A stretch of 64,000 bases of DNA from Cricetomys ansorgei (GCA_026225945.1 JAMJFZ010000239.1:25011501-25075500), one strand, 5' to 3'. Shown: positions 32,278 through 43,665, counted from the first letter of the stretch. A program made the numbers and translations. The notes: generated from the sequence alone by a model not told the origin.

Positions 32278-34714
32278 TTGGAGGAGATTGCAAATGAAAT
32301 ATTTTTTATGGATAAGTAAGATTGCAAAAAGCATATTTATTCTCTTAATGTTCTAATGTACATTCTTAAACTGAATCAATAATATACTTCCATGTCATAG
32401 AAATTCAAAATCTGCATCTGCTGGTATTTTACAGAGAATTTCAAAAACTTGGGATCTCAGTGAAACAGAAACAGATGTTAAGACAATTATATTTTTTGTG
32501 ATGTTGGATGTTTATGCAGTGCTCGCTTAACAATTGAATTCTTTAATATTTTGTGCCCAGAACTGTTTTCCAAAATAAGACAATGAGACCAAGGGTGTAC
32601 ACATGCTGTGGAAGTGTAATTAGCCATCTTAGTTTTCTGCTGATGCTATTTTTATGAATCCTAAACTCCAAGGCTAGTTACGTTTTAAATGTTCCTTTTA
32701 TTGTTAATATCTCACGGTGCAAAGCTGTTAATTTAAACATTCTTTGCCACCTTATAATTCTTGCAATAAATTGAAGAAACCCAAATTAGACTTCATTGTC
32801 TTGGCAAAAATAACATGATAGCAGTAAATTTCAGTTTTCACTAAGTTCTCACTGAACTTCAGAACGTTTTGGCCAATTCCCATTGTACCTAATTCTTTAA
32901 AAGACATAACTTCTGCAAATATACATGTTCTTTCTGAGATATTCTTCATTGCACAGTAAATAAAAACCAGTGATAGTAAATTGGACTTGTCTACTAAATG
33001 TTGTCAGTATTTTTCTTCATTCTTACCAAGTTGTATGTTCCAATTGCCTGAATTAACAGTTTCTACAATTAAATTTATCAGCTACAGAACTGACCAGATA
33101 TGGGCATTCAGTTGCTATAGCACCGAAATATTTTCACATTGTAGATATAGATGAAAATACACAGATACATACAAATTCATTTGTTATTCGCAGATTATTC
33201 TGTGAGTTCAGCACATCATTCTAATGCATTTGATATGTCTTGTCTCTGGTGTTTTCTGTGAATCTCTTTCTTTGTTTCAATCTTTCATATTCTCCCTTTA
33301 CACAAAGAAATTTAGGGATAACAAGGTGTCATGGTAGAGCTCTGGGTGGCTGGACTTCTTCCTAGAAAGAATATTGTGCAGTTCCTTACAGCCTCGCTGT
33401 GCTCGCTCACGTCTAACAAAATCCTTCACTGCTGGTAGAATGGAAGACAACTTTAAGTTTAGAGCTGTATCAGGTCTAAGCCCTGATCACACCCTTCACA
33501 CTCATTGTCCCTGACCTTTGCATACCTTGCCACCACGTGTTTCACTACTGACACACATACCACAAGGTCACCAGGTTACTTATTAGATTTTTGTATTTTT
33601 AGTTAGGTATATATTCAAATATATGTGCACATATTTATATTAAAATGGGCATAAGTTGAATCATTGAATAATTAATAAAAATTTCAATTCAAACACTGTA
33701 AGTAAATACTGCAACAAATCCAGAAGGTTTTATAAAATCCTTTCAAGGTCTAAAATAAAATCTGCATTTGCTCTGCTGATTGGTGCTGTTTTCATTTGGG
33801 AAAGCTTCAAATGCTTGTTGTCATTTTGAGATAACTTCTTTTAAAGATGCTTCACTTCACAACTTAGGTTGGTCTTTATTAATAAGCTGCCCTTGATGCT
33901 TAATTAATCTGAATTCACTTGTCTATACATATGTTGATTTATGAATCATTTTAAGCTTAGAGCTCAAATTTTAATAACCATAAATTATCCAAGATTATGT
34001 TAATTTCTAAATAAGATAATCTGATGAAGACACAAAAAGCTTTTCAAGAATAATCAACTGTCATTCAAAAAATTGGTTTGAGTTGTAAAACCTTTTAAAG
34101 AAAAACATTAATTCTACTTTGAGCCATCATACAATTTCTTTTAAAAAATGGTAAGAATGCATAAACAACTCTTTTCTGGGAATTGAGAAAAATCCACATT
34201 GAAGGCAAGACCTTGGCAAGAAAAGATTAAAATGACCTAGAAAATGACCCAGGTTTGTTCTAGGTGGGTATTTATCAAACTTAATGCAAGGAGAGGGACC
34301 TATGTCAAGTACACATGCTCTCTTACTTACAATAGCTCAATTTAATAATTATTTTTCTATTACGATATTGCAAAATTGATGCTTTTTCAGTAGAAACTGC
34401 TTTTCTAACTTCGAAGTTTCGACTCTTCCCGGGCTGGTGACAGGAGCTACCCTCTCTGGGAACAGTAGATATGCAGCCACACCCTCAACTGCAGTAGGTA
34501 AATGAGAAGCATTGCACTTAGCAGCATTGCACTGCTAAGCCAGGCGCAAGTTCCTTGCATGAGTCCAGTGTGTGTTTGGGTCATGCTGCTTTCATGTGAT
34601 GAGTGTGCCGATTGTTGAGAACACACTCCTGTGCGTCCAGGAGCTTATACAGATCTTTCTTGCTGCTGTACAAAGGAACAGTGAGAAAGTGAGGCATCTG
34701 GAGTTTAGCTATTG
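32278..34714. other. 2.4 kb unique-looking DNA without recognised repeats
   Basis: The longest stretch here in which I find no transposon signature. It is AT-rich yet not low-complexity, with homeodomain-like cores such as 'gtaattagcc' (32618), 'ttattgttaatatc' (32699) and 'cttaattaatctg' (33899). The 34420-34600 part is more GC-rich with several CpGs. No splice-bounded frame was found. Candidate for conserved regulatory DNA, by inference only. Confidence 0.4.
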
Positions 34715-35527
34715 TCTTAAGTCTAGAGTTAAGACTGGGAGACCATCCCAGCCACGAAACCTTCGACCTATTACTCATCCTCCCTACAGGACCCAGACTG
34801 GGACAATGGAAGGGCAGAACCCCATGCCAAAGGAGGGAACCCATGCTTTATCTGCAGCATAGGCCAGGAACTAAAGACTGAATAGCCTGAAGTCGGTTTG
34901 TAATAGTAATATCCTGCTCTACTCATAGATCAGTACTTAGTCCAGTCTCCATCAGTGAGGCTTCTGCCCGCAGCTGATGGGAACAGATGCAGAGGTCCAG
35001 ACTGAACACTGTGCAGAGGTCTGGAAAAGTCGAAGAGGGGCAGGAGGGATTTCTGGGACGAGAAGAGTCGGGAATATCAGGAGAACAAGCCCCACAGACT
35101 CAGCAGACCAGCACTCTTGCGGTTCCTCAGAGCCTGAAGTGGCCAAGAACCTTCAGGGTCTCCTAAGTTCTTGAAGAGAACCAACAAGCTAGAGTGTATG
35201 TGGGGGTTCTCTAATGCTTTTGCATGCTCTTGGGACCCATGTCCTCCAGCTGGGTTGTCTAGTCCATCCTCGATGTAGGAGTGGTGGCCTGGCCTTGTCT
35301 CATTTGTTGTGCCCTGTTTGAGCAGCAACCCTGGGAGGACTGCTCTCATCTATGTAAAGAAGTACGGGTGGGGATAAGTATGTTGGGGGTAGGGAGAATA
35401 TATAATAGAGGAGAGGGAAGATGTGGGGAGCTGGGAGGAATGGAGGGAAGGTAGAGGGGTATTGATATGTATTATACAAAAGAAGAAAAATAAATTTTAA
35501 AAAAAGAAAGAAAAGAAATTTCTTAAG
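34715..35527 (+). repeat. 5'-truncated L1 3' UTR, possible 7-bp target-site duplication
   Basis: L1 3' UTR landmarks: 'aagactgggagaccatccca' (34731), 'tacaggacccagactgggac', 'gatgggaacagatgcagagg' (34976), 'gttgtgccctgtttgagcag' (35307), 'gagctgggaggaatggaggg' (35428), then an A-rich end near 35488-35516. 'tcttaag' flanks it at 34715-34721 and 35521-35527. The plus and minus frames between 34572 and 35611 are by-products. Confidence 0.88.
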
Positions 35528-36054
35528 ATAAGAGCTGTGTAGTGCTGGGCTCCTTTCTCTCTGCTCTTCTGCCTTGGGGCTCACCAACTCCAGCTGACTT
35601 GACCGAATCAAGCTCTTAATTCTTGTCTACTTGCGTGAGAAAAAATATTGACGTATCCCTATGTCTTCACTGCCTTTCTCGTCTCTCTGCTGGTTCCACC
35701 CCACTCCATTTGCCACCAAAAATTAACAAATGGCCATGAAGCTTAAGGTCGAAGGGTAGATAGTGACCAGCAGAACGCTGAAGGTGCACAGTTTTTCGAT
35801 GTTGTTGATGACTAAATTTGTTGTTGTCTGTTTTTATTCTTTGGGAACTTGGTCTCTCATTGTTGCTTTTTTATTAGTAAATAATTATCAACAATGAGGT
35901 TAAATTTCTAATTGTATCAGGAAAAACAAGACAAGAACCTTCTGGAAACAGTATATATTTTTTTCAAACACTTTTTTTCACTTTTCGTTCTCAGAGGCTC
36001 ATTAACATGGCTTGATTTTGTAGCATACAAACGACACTTTTTAAGCATATTTTC
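35528..36054. other. No recognised feature
   Basis: Unique-looking DNA with no exon or repeat I can name. Confidence 0.55.
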
Positions 36055-36258
36055 ATCTCGTGTATAAGTGTTTTTGCCTTGCATGTATATCTGAACACCA
36101 CATGTGTGCAGTGCCCATGGAAGCCAAAGAGGGTGTCAGATCCTCTGGAACAGGAGCTATATAGAGCAATGAATCTTCATGTAGGTGCTGGAAACCGAAA
36201 CTTGGTCTTCTGGAAGAGCAGTCAGTATTCTTAAAAGTTGAGCTATCTCCACAGCTCC
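36055..36258 (-). repeat. B2-class (B3-like) SINE, minus strand
   Basis: Antisense order: 'gcatgtatatctgaacacca', 'cagtgcccatggaagccaaa', 'gggtgtcagatcctctggaa', 'cttggtcttctggaagagca' and 'agttgagctatctccacagc' (complement of the tRNA-like head). The whole body is present, moderately diverged. Confidence 0.88.
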
Positions 36259-36894
36259 TCAAGCTTCTTCAGTATACTTTTTTTTTGTTGATAGCTGGTA
36301 GACTTATATTTACATGTTTAAGGCAATTAATACTTCAATTTCATTTGCAGGTTGTCTGAGGCTGTAGTAGCTCCAGGAGGATGTGTCACAGCACTTTGTA
36401 TCTGTTTCATGGGTACCATTGTCCCTCAATCTCTTATCTTTGGTGACTGATAAAAGCTCCTGTTCTGAGCTCTATGACCTTGAGATAATTGCTTCATTTC
36501 CCAGAGAGGCCCTACTTGGCATTGAATGAGACATAGATGAGAACCTGCACCCCAGGTTCTGCAAACTCACAGCCTTTCCAGATGATTAATTTGGACACTC
36601 ACTTGGGGAGGTTTTTCCAAGTGCTTTAGGGAATCCCCGGTGCCCCTTTCTCATCCATTAATTTGCTTGAGAATTAATTAATCACAACATATTAGGGAAG
36701 GGAAAAATAAAAATTTTATTGTTTTTCTATACCTAAAAGACATTCTGTACTGAAGTACATGTGTATGGAAGTAGTAACAGTAGCGGGTATGTGTGCACAT
36801 GCGCAGAGTGGCACATGGAAGCCAGAGATTGAGGTTTGGATCTTCTATTTTCATTCTCCACGGTATTTTTCTCAGTATGCTTTTATTTCAGGTG
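36259..36894. other. No recognised gene; weak MIR-like words
   Basis: 'gagctctatgaccttgagat' near 36467 followed by 'attgcttcatttccca' resembles the sense MIR core (tgaccttgggcaagttacttaacc), but the match is too short to list separately. 36760-36850 has SINE-like words ('gcacatggaagccagagatt') that may be another B-class fragment. Confidence 0.4.
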
Positions 36895-37355
36895 ATTTAA
36901 TTTGTTATCATATGTTTATTATTGTTTATTTTACTGAAATAGATTTTTTCCCTCATATAATATAGCCTGGTTACAATTTCCTCTCCCTCCTTCCAGTTCA
37001 TCCTCGTGTCTCATCCCAGTCAGATCCAGCCCTTTCTACCTCTCAGTAGGAAACAAAGAGGTCAAGTACTAGTCATATAGGAAAGAAGAGAAATAAAATT
37101 GCCAGCACTTCAGATTTATTTTGGTGAAATCTATTTTGTCAGACTTTAAATTGGCTTGCCTCTTAGGTCCATGTGCTTGGAATATATTTTTTTCATCCTC
37201 TTGCCCTGAGATGATGCCTATCCTTGATGTTAAGGTGTGTTTCTTAGATGCAGCAGGAAGGTGGATACTATATTTACATCCATTCTGTTAGTCTTTATCT
37301 CTTTATTGGGGAATTGAGACTATTGATAGTTATCAATGAGCTTTGTTTATTTCTG

Positions 37356-37394
37356 TTATTTTGTTGTTGTTGCTGCTGCTGTTGTGTGATGGTA

Positions 37395-37471
<77 letters not shown>
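37356..37471. repeat. Compound microsatellite (TTG)n(CTG)n ... (CT)n(GT)n
   Basis: 'ttgttgttgttgctgctgct' at about 37362-37381, then (CT)n at 37398-37426 running directly into (GT)n to about 37470. It sits where the spacer between L1 ORF1 and ORF2 should be. The plus frame at 37248-37520 is a translated artefact of it. Confidence 0.95.
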
Positions 37472-37495
37472 TCCTCTTGATTTGCTGGTCTGGGA

Positions 37496-37757
37496 TTATT
37501 TAATCCTTGTGTTTTTTTGAGTGTAGTTAAAGTCCTTATATTGGAATTTTCCTTCTAGCGCCTTCTGTAGGGCTGGATTTGTAGATAGATATCGTTTAAA
37601 TCTGACTTTATCATGTAATATCTTATTTTCTCCATCTATAGTGATTGAAAGTGTTGCTGGGTATAATAGTCTGGGCTGAAGTCTTTGGTCCCTTAGACTT
37701 TGCAGAACATCTGCCCAGTCCTTCTGGGTTTTAGAGTCATCATTGGGAAGTGTGTAG
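37496..37757 (-). pseudogene. L1 ORF1 C-terminal domain remnant
   Basis: The minus-strand frame 37496-37813 encodes 105 residues. From about residue 20 to the end it matches the L1 ORF1 protein C-terminal domain, the nucleic-acid chaperone and RNA-binding part of the retrotransposon. Diagnostic features are an LQPRLLYPATLS segment (usual YPAKLS), then SITIDGENKILHDK, then a YLSTNPALQ motif before the stop. The first 20 or so residues (37758-37813) are not L1-like. The N-terminal coiled coil and central RRM-like domain are absent, so this is a broken copy. It remains open over about 85 codons, which suggests a not-very-old insertion. Its downstream neighbour on the same strand is an ORF2 endonuclease remnant, as expected. 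Confidence 0.82.
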
Positions 37758-39122
37758 CAGTACACTACAATCTTACTAATGACAGCTACATTAGTAAATG
37801 GCCACAGTGACACATAGTCACAACAAAATTATACTTATTCATGAAATATGCCGAGAGCTTCCATTTTTAAATTTAAATTAAAATCAAGTCAAGAATATAT
37901 TCCTCTCTGTACAGGTCATATTTTAATTGTGCAGCTGTTCAATATATTCAGTGCTAACTTCCTGGACATTACGCAAATCTATTCTCCCTTGTTGTTTACA
38001 CCTAACCTCTTTCGGGGACACTCCATCCCTGCTAAAGATGTGTTAGTTGAAGAAATGGCCGCTCAAGAGGAAGGCATTGTCGAATCATTAATTTCATTGA
38101 ATTCTTCTGTTATAGCTCAACCTTTTTGTTTGTTTGTATTTAAAAGAATATTTCAGCTTGTTCAAATGACTATGAATCATGTTGTTGATTTTATAACCAA
38201 CCCTCTTGCCATCATATCAACAATATACACTTTCTTATTTAAAAACATTTACCCTTTATATAGTTATATTTTCTTACTGTCCCTGTGAAAGTCATGAAGA
38301 TGCTGTATTTCCTGTGTTCTGAGTCACTGTTCTTCACATATTGTACCATCTTGGTAAACCAGATCTAAGCCCACCCTCTTCAGTGTTCTCCTGCATAGCC
38401 TGTGTCCCTCATCATGCCTTCTCTGTAAAGTTTCATCAGGATGTCACTCCAAATATTTGTGCTCCCTGATTATTATAGTCAGACTGTTAAGTGCCAAAGT
38501 GAAAAAGAAATGATTATGCTGAAGTGAGTATCCTGTGTCCAACTTCAGTCAGCAACCCTTCTACCTGTCCGCATCCACAGTCGGTCTTGCTCTGTAGCAG
38601 GGTCTGTGGCTCTTCAGCATGTTCTTCAGCTTCTCTTTTCCATCCCTACCCCCATGCACACCTTCACTGTCTCCTTGACTAAAAAAGAAAACTCATCTTC
38701 ATAGCTTACAACAAAGGTATTAAACAGATAGCAGAAGTCTTCCTACCTCTACCCACACACATATCTTATCACCTTTTATATGTCTGTGCATGAGTGCCTA
38801 TGTATTTGCTTAAAGCACACTGTTAATGCAAAGACATCTCCAAATCCCTTCAGATACTTTTCTCTCTAATAGCTTAGTTCCTTCCCTGTATTTTTGTACC
38901 TTCACAATGTAACTGTTCCACCCATGTCAGAAAATAAAACCTCACAACATTTATTTCCTTCTATACATTTTCCCATCTTCCACTTTTTTCTACACAAGTA
39001 GCTCTTTGAAAAGGTAGTCTCCCAGGGTGTGTGTCTTCTATGCTTTTCCTGGACCCAGTTGCTTCATGTCTACATTTCCACTGAATTTATTCCCAATGCG
39101 ATTACAGGCGACAGAGCTAAGG
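37758..39122. other. Unique-looking DNA with the longest open frame of the window
   Basis: The plus frame 37848-38288 is open for 146 codons from an ATG. The product is rich in Ile, Phe, Leu, Ser and Thr with a hydrophobic C-terminal part and matches nothing I know. In AT-rich DNA without a promoter, splice sites or domain it is more likely fortuitous. The rest (38290-39120) shows no gene or nameable repeat. Confidence 0.45.
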
Positions 39123-39192
39123 GACACACACACACACACACACACAAAATAAAATAAAACAAAACAAAAGCCACAAAACAACAACAACAAAA
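39123..39192. repeat. (AC)n microsatellite with A-rich tail
   Basis: AC run at about 39123-39147 followed by (AAAAT)/(AAAAC) and (AAC) units up to about 39192. It could be the tail of an old retroposon whose body is not recognisable. Confidence 0.9.
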
Positions 39193-42034
39193 ACAATTCT
39201 AAGTACTGTTCTCTGCTGATTCCCATTGGGGACTGGATCAACAACATTGTCTCCCTCCTCTGCAGACACAGAAGTCAGCAGATATTTATGAATCTTATAT
39301 AGGATGGCATTATAATATTTGTATGTGACTTATGCACATTCAGACATATATTTAAATCACCTCTAGATTACTTCCAATAATTAATAAATACAGTGTCAAC
39401 TCTATGCAAATAATTGTGAAACTATTGTTAAGAGAATGATAATAAAGAAGAAAAACAACTCCATACATGTTGATCACAAACGTTTTCCCAAGTCATTACA
39501 GTATTATCTTGGTTGAGCTTAATGTGGAGCCATTCAGAGGACAAGTTATCTCTATGCCACCTCACCTCTGTGGGTCACCCCTCCCTGCCTTGGACTTACC
39601 AAAATGCTCTTAAACATTCTGTCATTTCCTTCACTTTCTGTTAGTTGACTTTGTTCTCTGATTGCAGGTTAAAAAGTTAAAGAATTTTAGTAACATACAT
39701 TTGAAAATTATGTCCTCTTAGCATTGTAATGTGAATAGTGGTCCTGTTAGCTTTCTTCTGATAAGCCATTCAACCTATTGACTCGATGAACAGACAGTTG
39801 ACAAAGCCGGAAAGGATATGCTTTGCATGAAAGCTTATCTTCTGTGAAATAAAGGCTCTATTCTTCAAAGGTATCTTGAGAGAATGTTATGTAAAAAAAA
39901 ACTTAATAGTATAATCAGACTATTGCCACCCAATCGCACCATAAAGAATACCAGTCACGGATATAATCATAGAAAATTGCCAGACGATTGCAACATTAAG
40001 ACACATCAATCATAGATACAATCACAGAAATGACTACAATCAGTAGTAAAACTTAAAGCAATTACAGCTTTTTAAGGAATTATTATGTGGGAAAATTATT
40101 TAAATAGAAACTCCATCTTTCTAACTTTTAAATAAATTTAAAAGAATGTATCTGATGAGTGAGTGACTTCCCAGTTACAGGCCACATCTACGGTTGTACC
40201 CACCTCCTTTCAAATGTCTCAGCCACTTCACCACTAAGCTATCTGAATGTCAAATCCCAATTTCAAAGAAAGTCATCTTGTACATCTACGAAATAGTTAA
40301 TAGTGCTACAAAAGAAATAGAATCCACATCTTATTTTTTTACAAAAGTTCAGAATTCTACAAGGATATGTTCTCAAATGCTAAGCCATTTACATACTACA
40401 AATATCTTTAAAAAGTAACTCTGTACCTATTATAAACAAATATGAGAGATTGATAGCATTATACAGAGAAAGCAAAGTGTAAATTGAGAGAAGATTCAAT
40501 ATTTAGACCCTTACAAACTAAATATGCAAATCCTCTGCTAACCCACATCTGACGTGAGCCTTATTTGAAAAAAAAAAATTGGGGAGGGGGTCTTATTTTT
40601 GCTTTTTAACGTATTCCTTTTGACGTAGGTCAATAGCAAACTTGAATGTTTTAATTCAAGCCTTCCTACACTTGAGTAAAATTTAAATCCAATTCTGTGG
40701 CAATTACCTAATGCTGAGTTGCCACAGGCACATTCTGAGCTAGTGAGGCTTGGTGTCAGAGATCTGTGCCTGGCTAAAACCCCTAACTGAAGTCTTGCAC
40801 ATCTGGTCAGATGTCCTATCCTTAAAAAAAAATTATTTAGGCTTCATTCTTCCTCTTCTTGGGTTTCTCATGAACCTTGTGCATAAATGCATCAATAATA
40901 CTTGTTTGCTCAAAACCACAGAAAATAAGAAGCAACGAAGAGCCTTATAAATTCAGAAACAATAAAAACCCAGATGATACTACTCGGGAACTCAAGTTAG
41001 ATCAGTTTTTGCCAAAAACTGTTTGTCACACAGAGTGTAGAAAATAGCCTCTTAAGCACTTATTTGCATGTAAAGTTCTTGTTAAAGTTAAAAACCTGTG
41101 GAAAACTTAGAGGAATTCTAACCCATCAAGACACCACTCTACTCATGAAGAAAAATACCCTCAAAGTACCTAGGCTCTGCACTCAAAGGAAAAGAATTGT
41201 ATGTGAGGATTGAAAGAAAGGCAGAGAAAGCTCTCACCAAACTCTTCTGTGTTATTAACTTATGACCACTGGGACTGAGGATCACCAAGAAGTAGAATAG
41301 ATGACAAGAAGAAGGCATGAGAGGTCACCAAACACAGTCACAATTTAAGTTGAGATAACTCATGGCACCAATTCCACTTCAGACAATATTCCACAAATCT
41401 GTTTCCTCTTTTCCCATCTGTTCCCTCTTTTCTTAAGCTCCTGTCCCCAAACCTCGAACTCAACTTACTGCTCTTATTATCAACTCACACACTGCTTCAT
41501 AAGTAGCCTTTTCCAGTGTACAATGGAGAATACTAGTAAATAATAAATAAGCATTAAATAATAGCTGTGTTTTATAGACACACATTGTAGATATATATGC
41601 AAATATACAATAAGCTTTGGATGACCAAACTGCTAGTCAAGTCTAGTGTTAAATTCTACACTATGACAAAGAAATTCCTTTAGTTCATCTATGATTTTTA
41701 TTTCAAAAGGAAATATATTTAAGACATACAGAAGTGTTTTTGAAATAGTTTGCTTTTAAAAATGAAATTTACAACCCTATGCATTGCAGAAATGAGATAT
41801 TGAATGAAATAGGATTTGAAATTTGCAAGCTATATATTACACAGACGTCCAAATGGAAGGAGCAATTTTGCTCAGTTTCTTCTTTTCCTGGATACTGGCA
41901 CTATCATTTACTAACACACCAAACAAGCTTGTTGGGTTTTCATGTTAATATTTATTGGAAAACATAATAATGCAGATAACCTTTTATGGAAGTTTGTGGA
42001 TACTCCAGGTTTTCTCCCCAGATGCTCTGTGTAT
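39193..42034. other. 2.8 kb with no recognised gene
   Basis: Unique-looking AT-rich DNA. A degenerate two-unit tandem lies at 39916-40045, and A-rich runs near 39892 and 40568. Frames at 40194-40418, 40750-40950 and 41779-41967 (all plus, 62-74 codons) have no domain or splice support. Confidence 0.5.
39916..40045. repeat. Degenerate two-unit tandem repeat (about 65 bp)
   Basis: Unit 1 begins 'cagactattgccac' (39916) and holds 'atataatcatagaaa' (39961). Unit 2 begins 'cagacgattgcaac' (39981) and holds 'gatacaatcacagaaa' (40015). Shared order over the full unit supports a local duplication that has since diverged. Confidence 0.6.
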
Positions 42035-42215
42035 ATTATTGCAATCCTCCAGCAGCCCCTTGAGAATAGGTCATTTTCCCTATTTTATAGATTAAGAAAC
42101 TTAAGCTCAGAGAGGAGTTGAACTAAGTTATTAGAAAAAGTAGAATGCAAATTTAAATCAGTCTGACTCTAAAGCCTGTTTCCTCTTTCCGTACAGCAAC
42201 AAACCTTAGTAAATG
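42035..42215 (-). repeat. MIR SINE, minus strand
   Basis: Antisense MIR core: 'ccctattttatagattaaga', 'aacttaagctcagagaggag', 'ttgaactaagttattagaaa', then 'cagtctgactctaaagcctg'. The order fits (cccattttacagatgaggaaactgaggc...agagaggttaagt...ctgactccagagcc). An ancient mammalian tRNA-derived SINE, well preserved for its age. Confidence 0.85.
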
Positions 42216-42721
42216 GTGAAGCTTGGCCATCTTAGCTCTTCACAATGAAATAAGTCAACTTTCCAGAGTATATTGTGATATAATTAAATATAGGATTGTC
42301 AAAGAATCTGAAAGAGTTCATGAGCTCCCACAGATCAGACTGAGGAGATTTAGCAAAGTAAATAGCCAGTTCTCTTAAAATGTCAAAGTTAGGAAACACA
42401 AAGAAAGTCTTAGGCATAATTCCATCATATATAGAGTCAGGGAAAAATGGTGAGTGAGCACAGGAGTGAGTTAGGGTTTTTCTGGATTGAAGAAAAATAT
42501 AAAGAGTGTTATTGAGGAAATGGGAGAAACTGTAGCTTCGCACTGTGAATTAATAAATAGTTTTATAGTAATGACCATGCCTGGTTTTTCTATTATATGT
42601 ATTGTGTAATGTATGGTATATAGGATACATAGGACCCTAGTACAGATTGTGTTTAAGCTAGTTTTGTAAATCTAAGTTAAGTATGACATCATTTCAAATT
42701 GTACGATAATAAAAAACAAAT
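42216..42721. other. No recognised feature
   Basis: Contains the minus frame 42232-42543 (103 codons), which encodes a Phe/Ser-rich peptide of no recognised family. No exon signal was found. Confidence 0.5.
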
Positions 42722-42935
42722 GGGATCTGGAGCAATTGCTAAATGGCTAAGAGCACTAGCTCCTTTGTGATAAGACCCAGATTTAACACCACATCAGAGA
42801 GCTCATATGTAGCTCCAGCCCCTGGGTCTCCTTTGCCCTCCTCTGGCCCCTATGACAATGCATGCACATAGTTCACAGACATCTGTGGAGAAAAATCAGT
42901 AATACACATAAAATAAAACAAATAATCTTAAAGCA
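42722..42935 (+). repeat. B2 SINE, diverged
   Basis: 'ggagcaattgctaaatggct' (degenerate head), 'aagagcactagctcctttgt', 'gcatgcacatagttcacaga' and 'acacataaaataaaacaaa' are in B2 order. Divergence is greater than in the copies at 15000 and 25209. Confidence 0.75.
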
Positions 42936-43004
42936 GATTATAATTAGATACAAAATGAGAGAAAATGATTAAATAATCAATAAAAAGAATTTTCTGTGAA
43001 AAAT

Positions 43005-43100
43005 GTCTTGCTATGTAAACCAGGTTTACTTAAAACACAGGATTCTTTTGCCTTGGTATCCCTGAAGTCAGGATTATAGGCATATGCTACTACACCTAGA
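43005..43100 (-). repeat. B1-like SINE fragment, minus strand
   Basis: 'gtcttgctatgtaaaccagg', 'ttgccttggtatccctgaag' and 'tcaggattataggcatatgc' match the antisense right part of B1 or an older 7SL-derived monomer. Confidence 0.6.
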
Positions 43101-43249
43101 TCAAACCTCACAAATTTTGTGTTCTATTGCATGTACTTTATTGAATAAGAAAAATTGAGTAGACACATTTACTTTATTATTTAAAAAATAGTTCAGTGTA
43201 TTCTGTGTTGTAAATAAAAAAACAGACTTCACATAATTTCTGTGTGTTT

Positions 43250-43345
43250 TGATTTATATATGTAACCCAGGGTGGCCACAGACTCACAGTCTTACTGTCT
43301 CAGTACTGAGTACTGGAATTTCAGGCAAGTGCCACCAAGTTCAGC
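43250..43345 (-). repeat. B1-like SINE fragment, minus strand
   Basis: 'tatgtaacccagggtggcca', 'gtactgagtactggaatttc' and 'aggcaagtgccaccaagttc' follow the antisense B1 order. It lies about 150 bp from a similar fragment in the same orientation. Confidence 0.6.
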
Positions 43346-43524
43346 ATTTATTATATATTTTAGTCATAATCTCCTAGAGATGTACAAAAAATATTTTTTT
43401 TAATTTAAAAGTTGATTAATTTATGCTCAGTAAACTTTTTATTACAGTGTACATGTACATTGGTGGTTACTTGGATGTTGTATAAATTAATGTCCACTAC
43501 CTTTTAAATATTCCCCTTTACAGA

Positions 43525-43665
43525 TAACTTACAACCAGTAACAACTCTAGTTCCACGGGGATCTAATACCCTTCGTCTGGACTTCGGGTACCTGCACACG
43601 TGTAGTATTCATAATGTCACACATGCACACACACACAGGCATAAAAAATAAATAAGTATAAAGGA
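43525..43665 (+). repeat. B2 SINE 3' part
   Basis: 'aacaactctagttccacggg', 'gatctaatacccttcgtctg', 'acacatgcacacacacacag' and 'gcataaaaaataaataagta' match the body and tail of B2. The tRNA-like head is missing. Confidence 0.7.

Larger units (their letters stand above)
36895..37757 (-). repeat. Rearranged L1, minus strand
   Basis: Three L1 parts sit together on the minus strand. 36895-37060 is the extreme 3' end (complement of a polyA-proximal UTR, with 'agattttttccctcatataa'). 37070-37330 is the 5' part of ORF2, the endonuclease domain, recognisable from 'ttaggtccatgtgcttggaa', 'ggtgtgtttcttagatgcag' and 'attctgttagtctttatctc'. 37496-37757 is the C-terminal part of ORF1. The order ORF1-ORF2 start-3' end is correct for L1, but nearly all of ORF2 is missing, so the copy is internally deleted or assembled from two insertions. 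A large compound microsatellite splits ORF1 from ORF2. Confidence 0.8.

Noticed and set aside
34572..35174. Several overlapping frames of 64-96 codons
   Set aside because: Mostly inside a 5'-truncated L1 3' UTR; open on both strands.
37248..37520. 90-codon plus frame with Cys, Ser-Leu and Val-Cys runs
   Set aside because: Produced by the (CTG), (CT) and (GT) tandem tracts, antisense to an L1 remnant.
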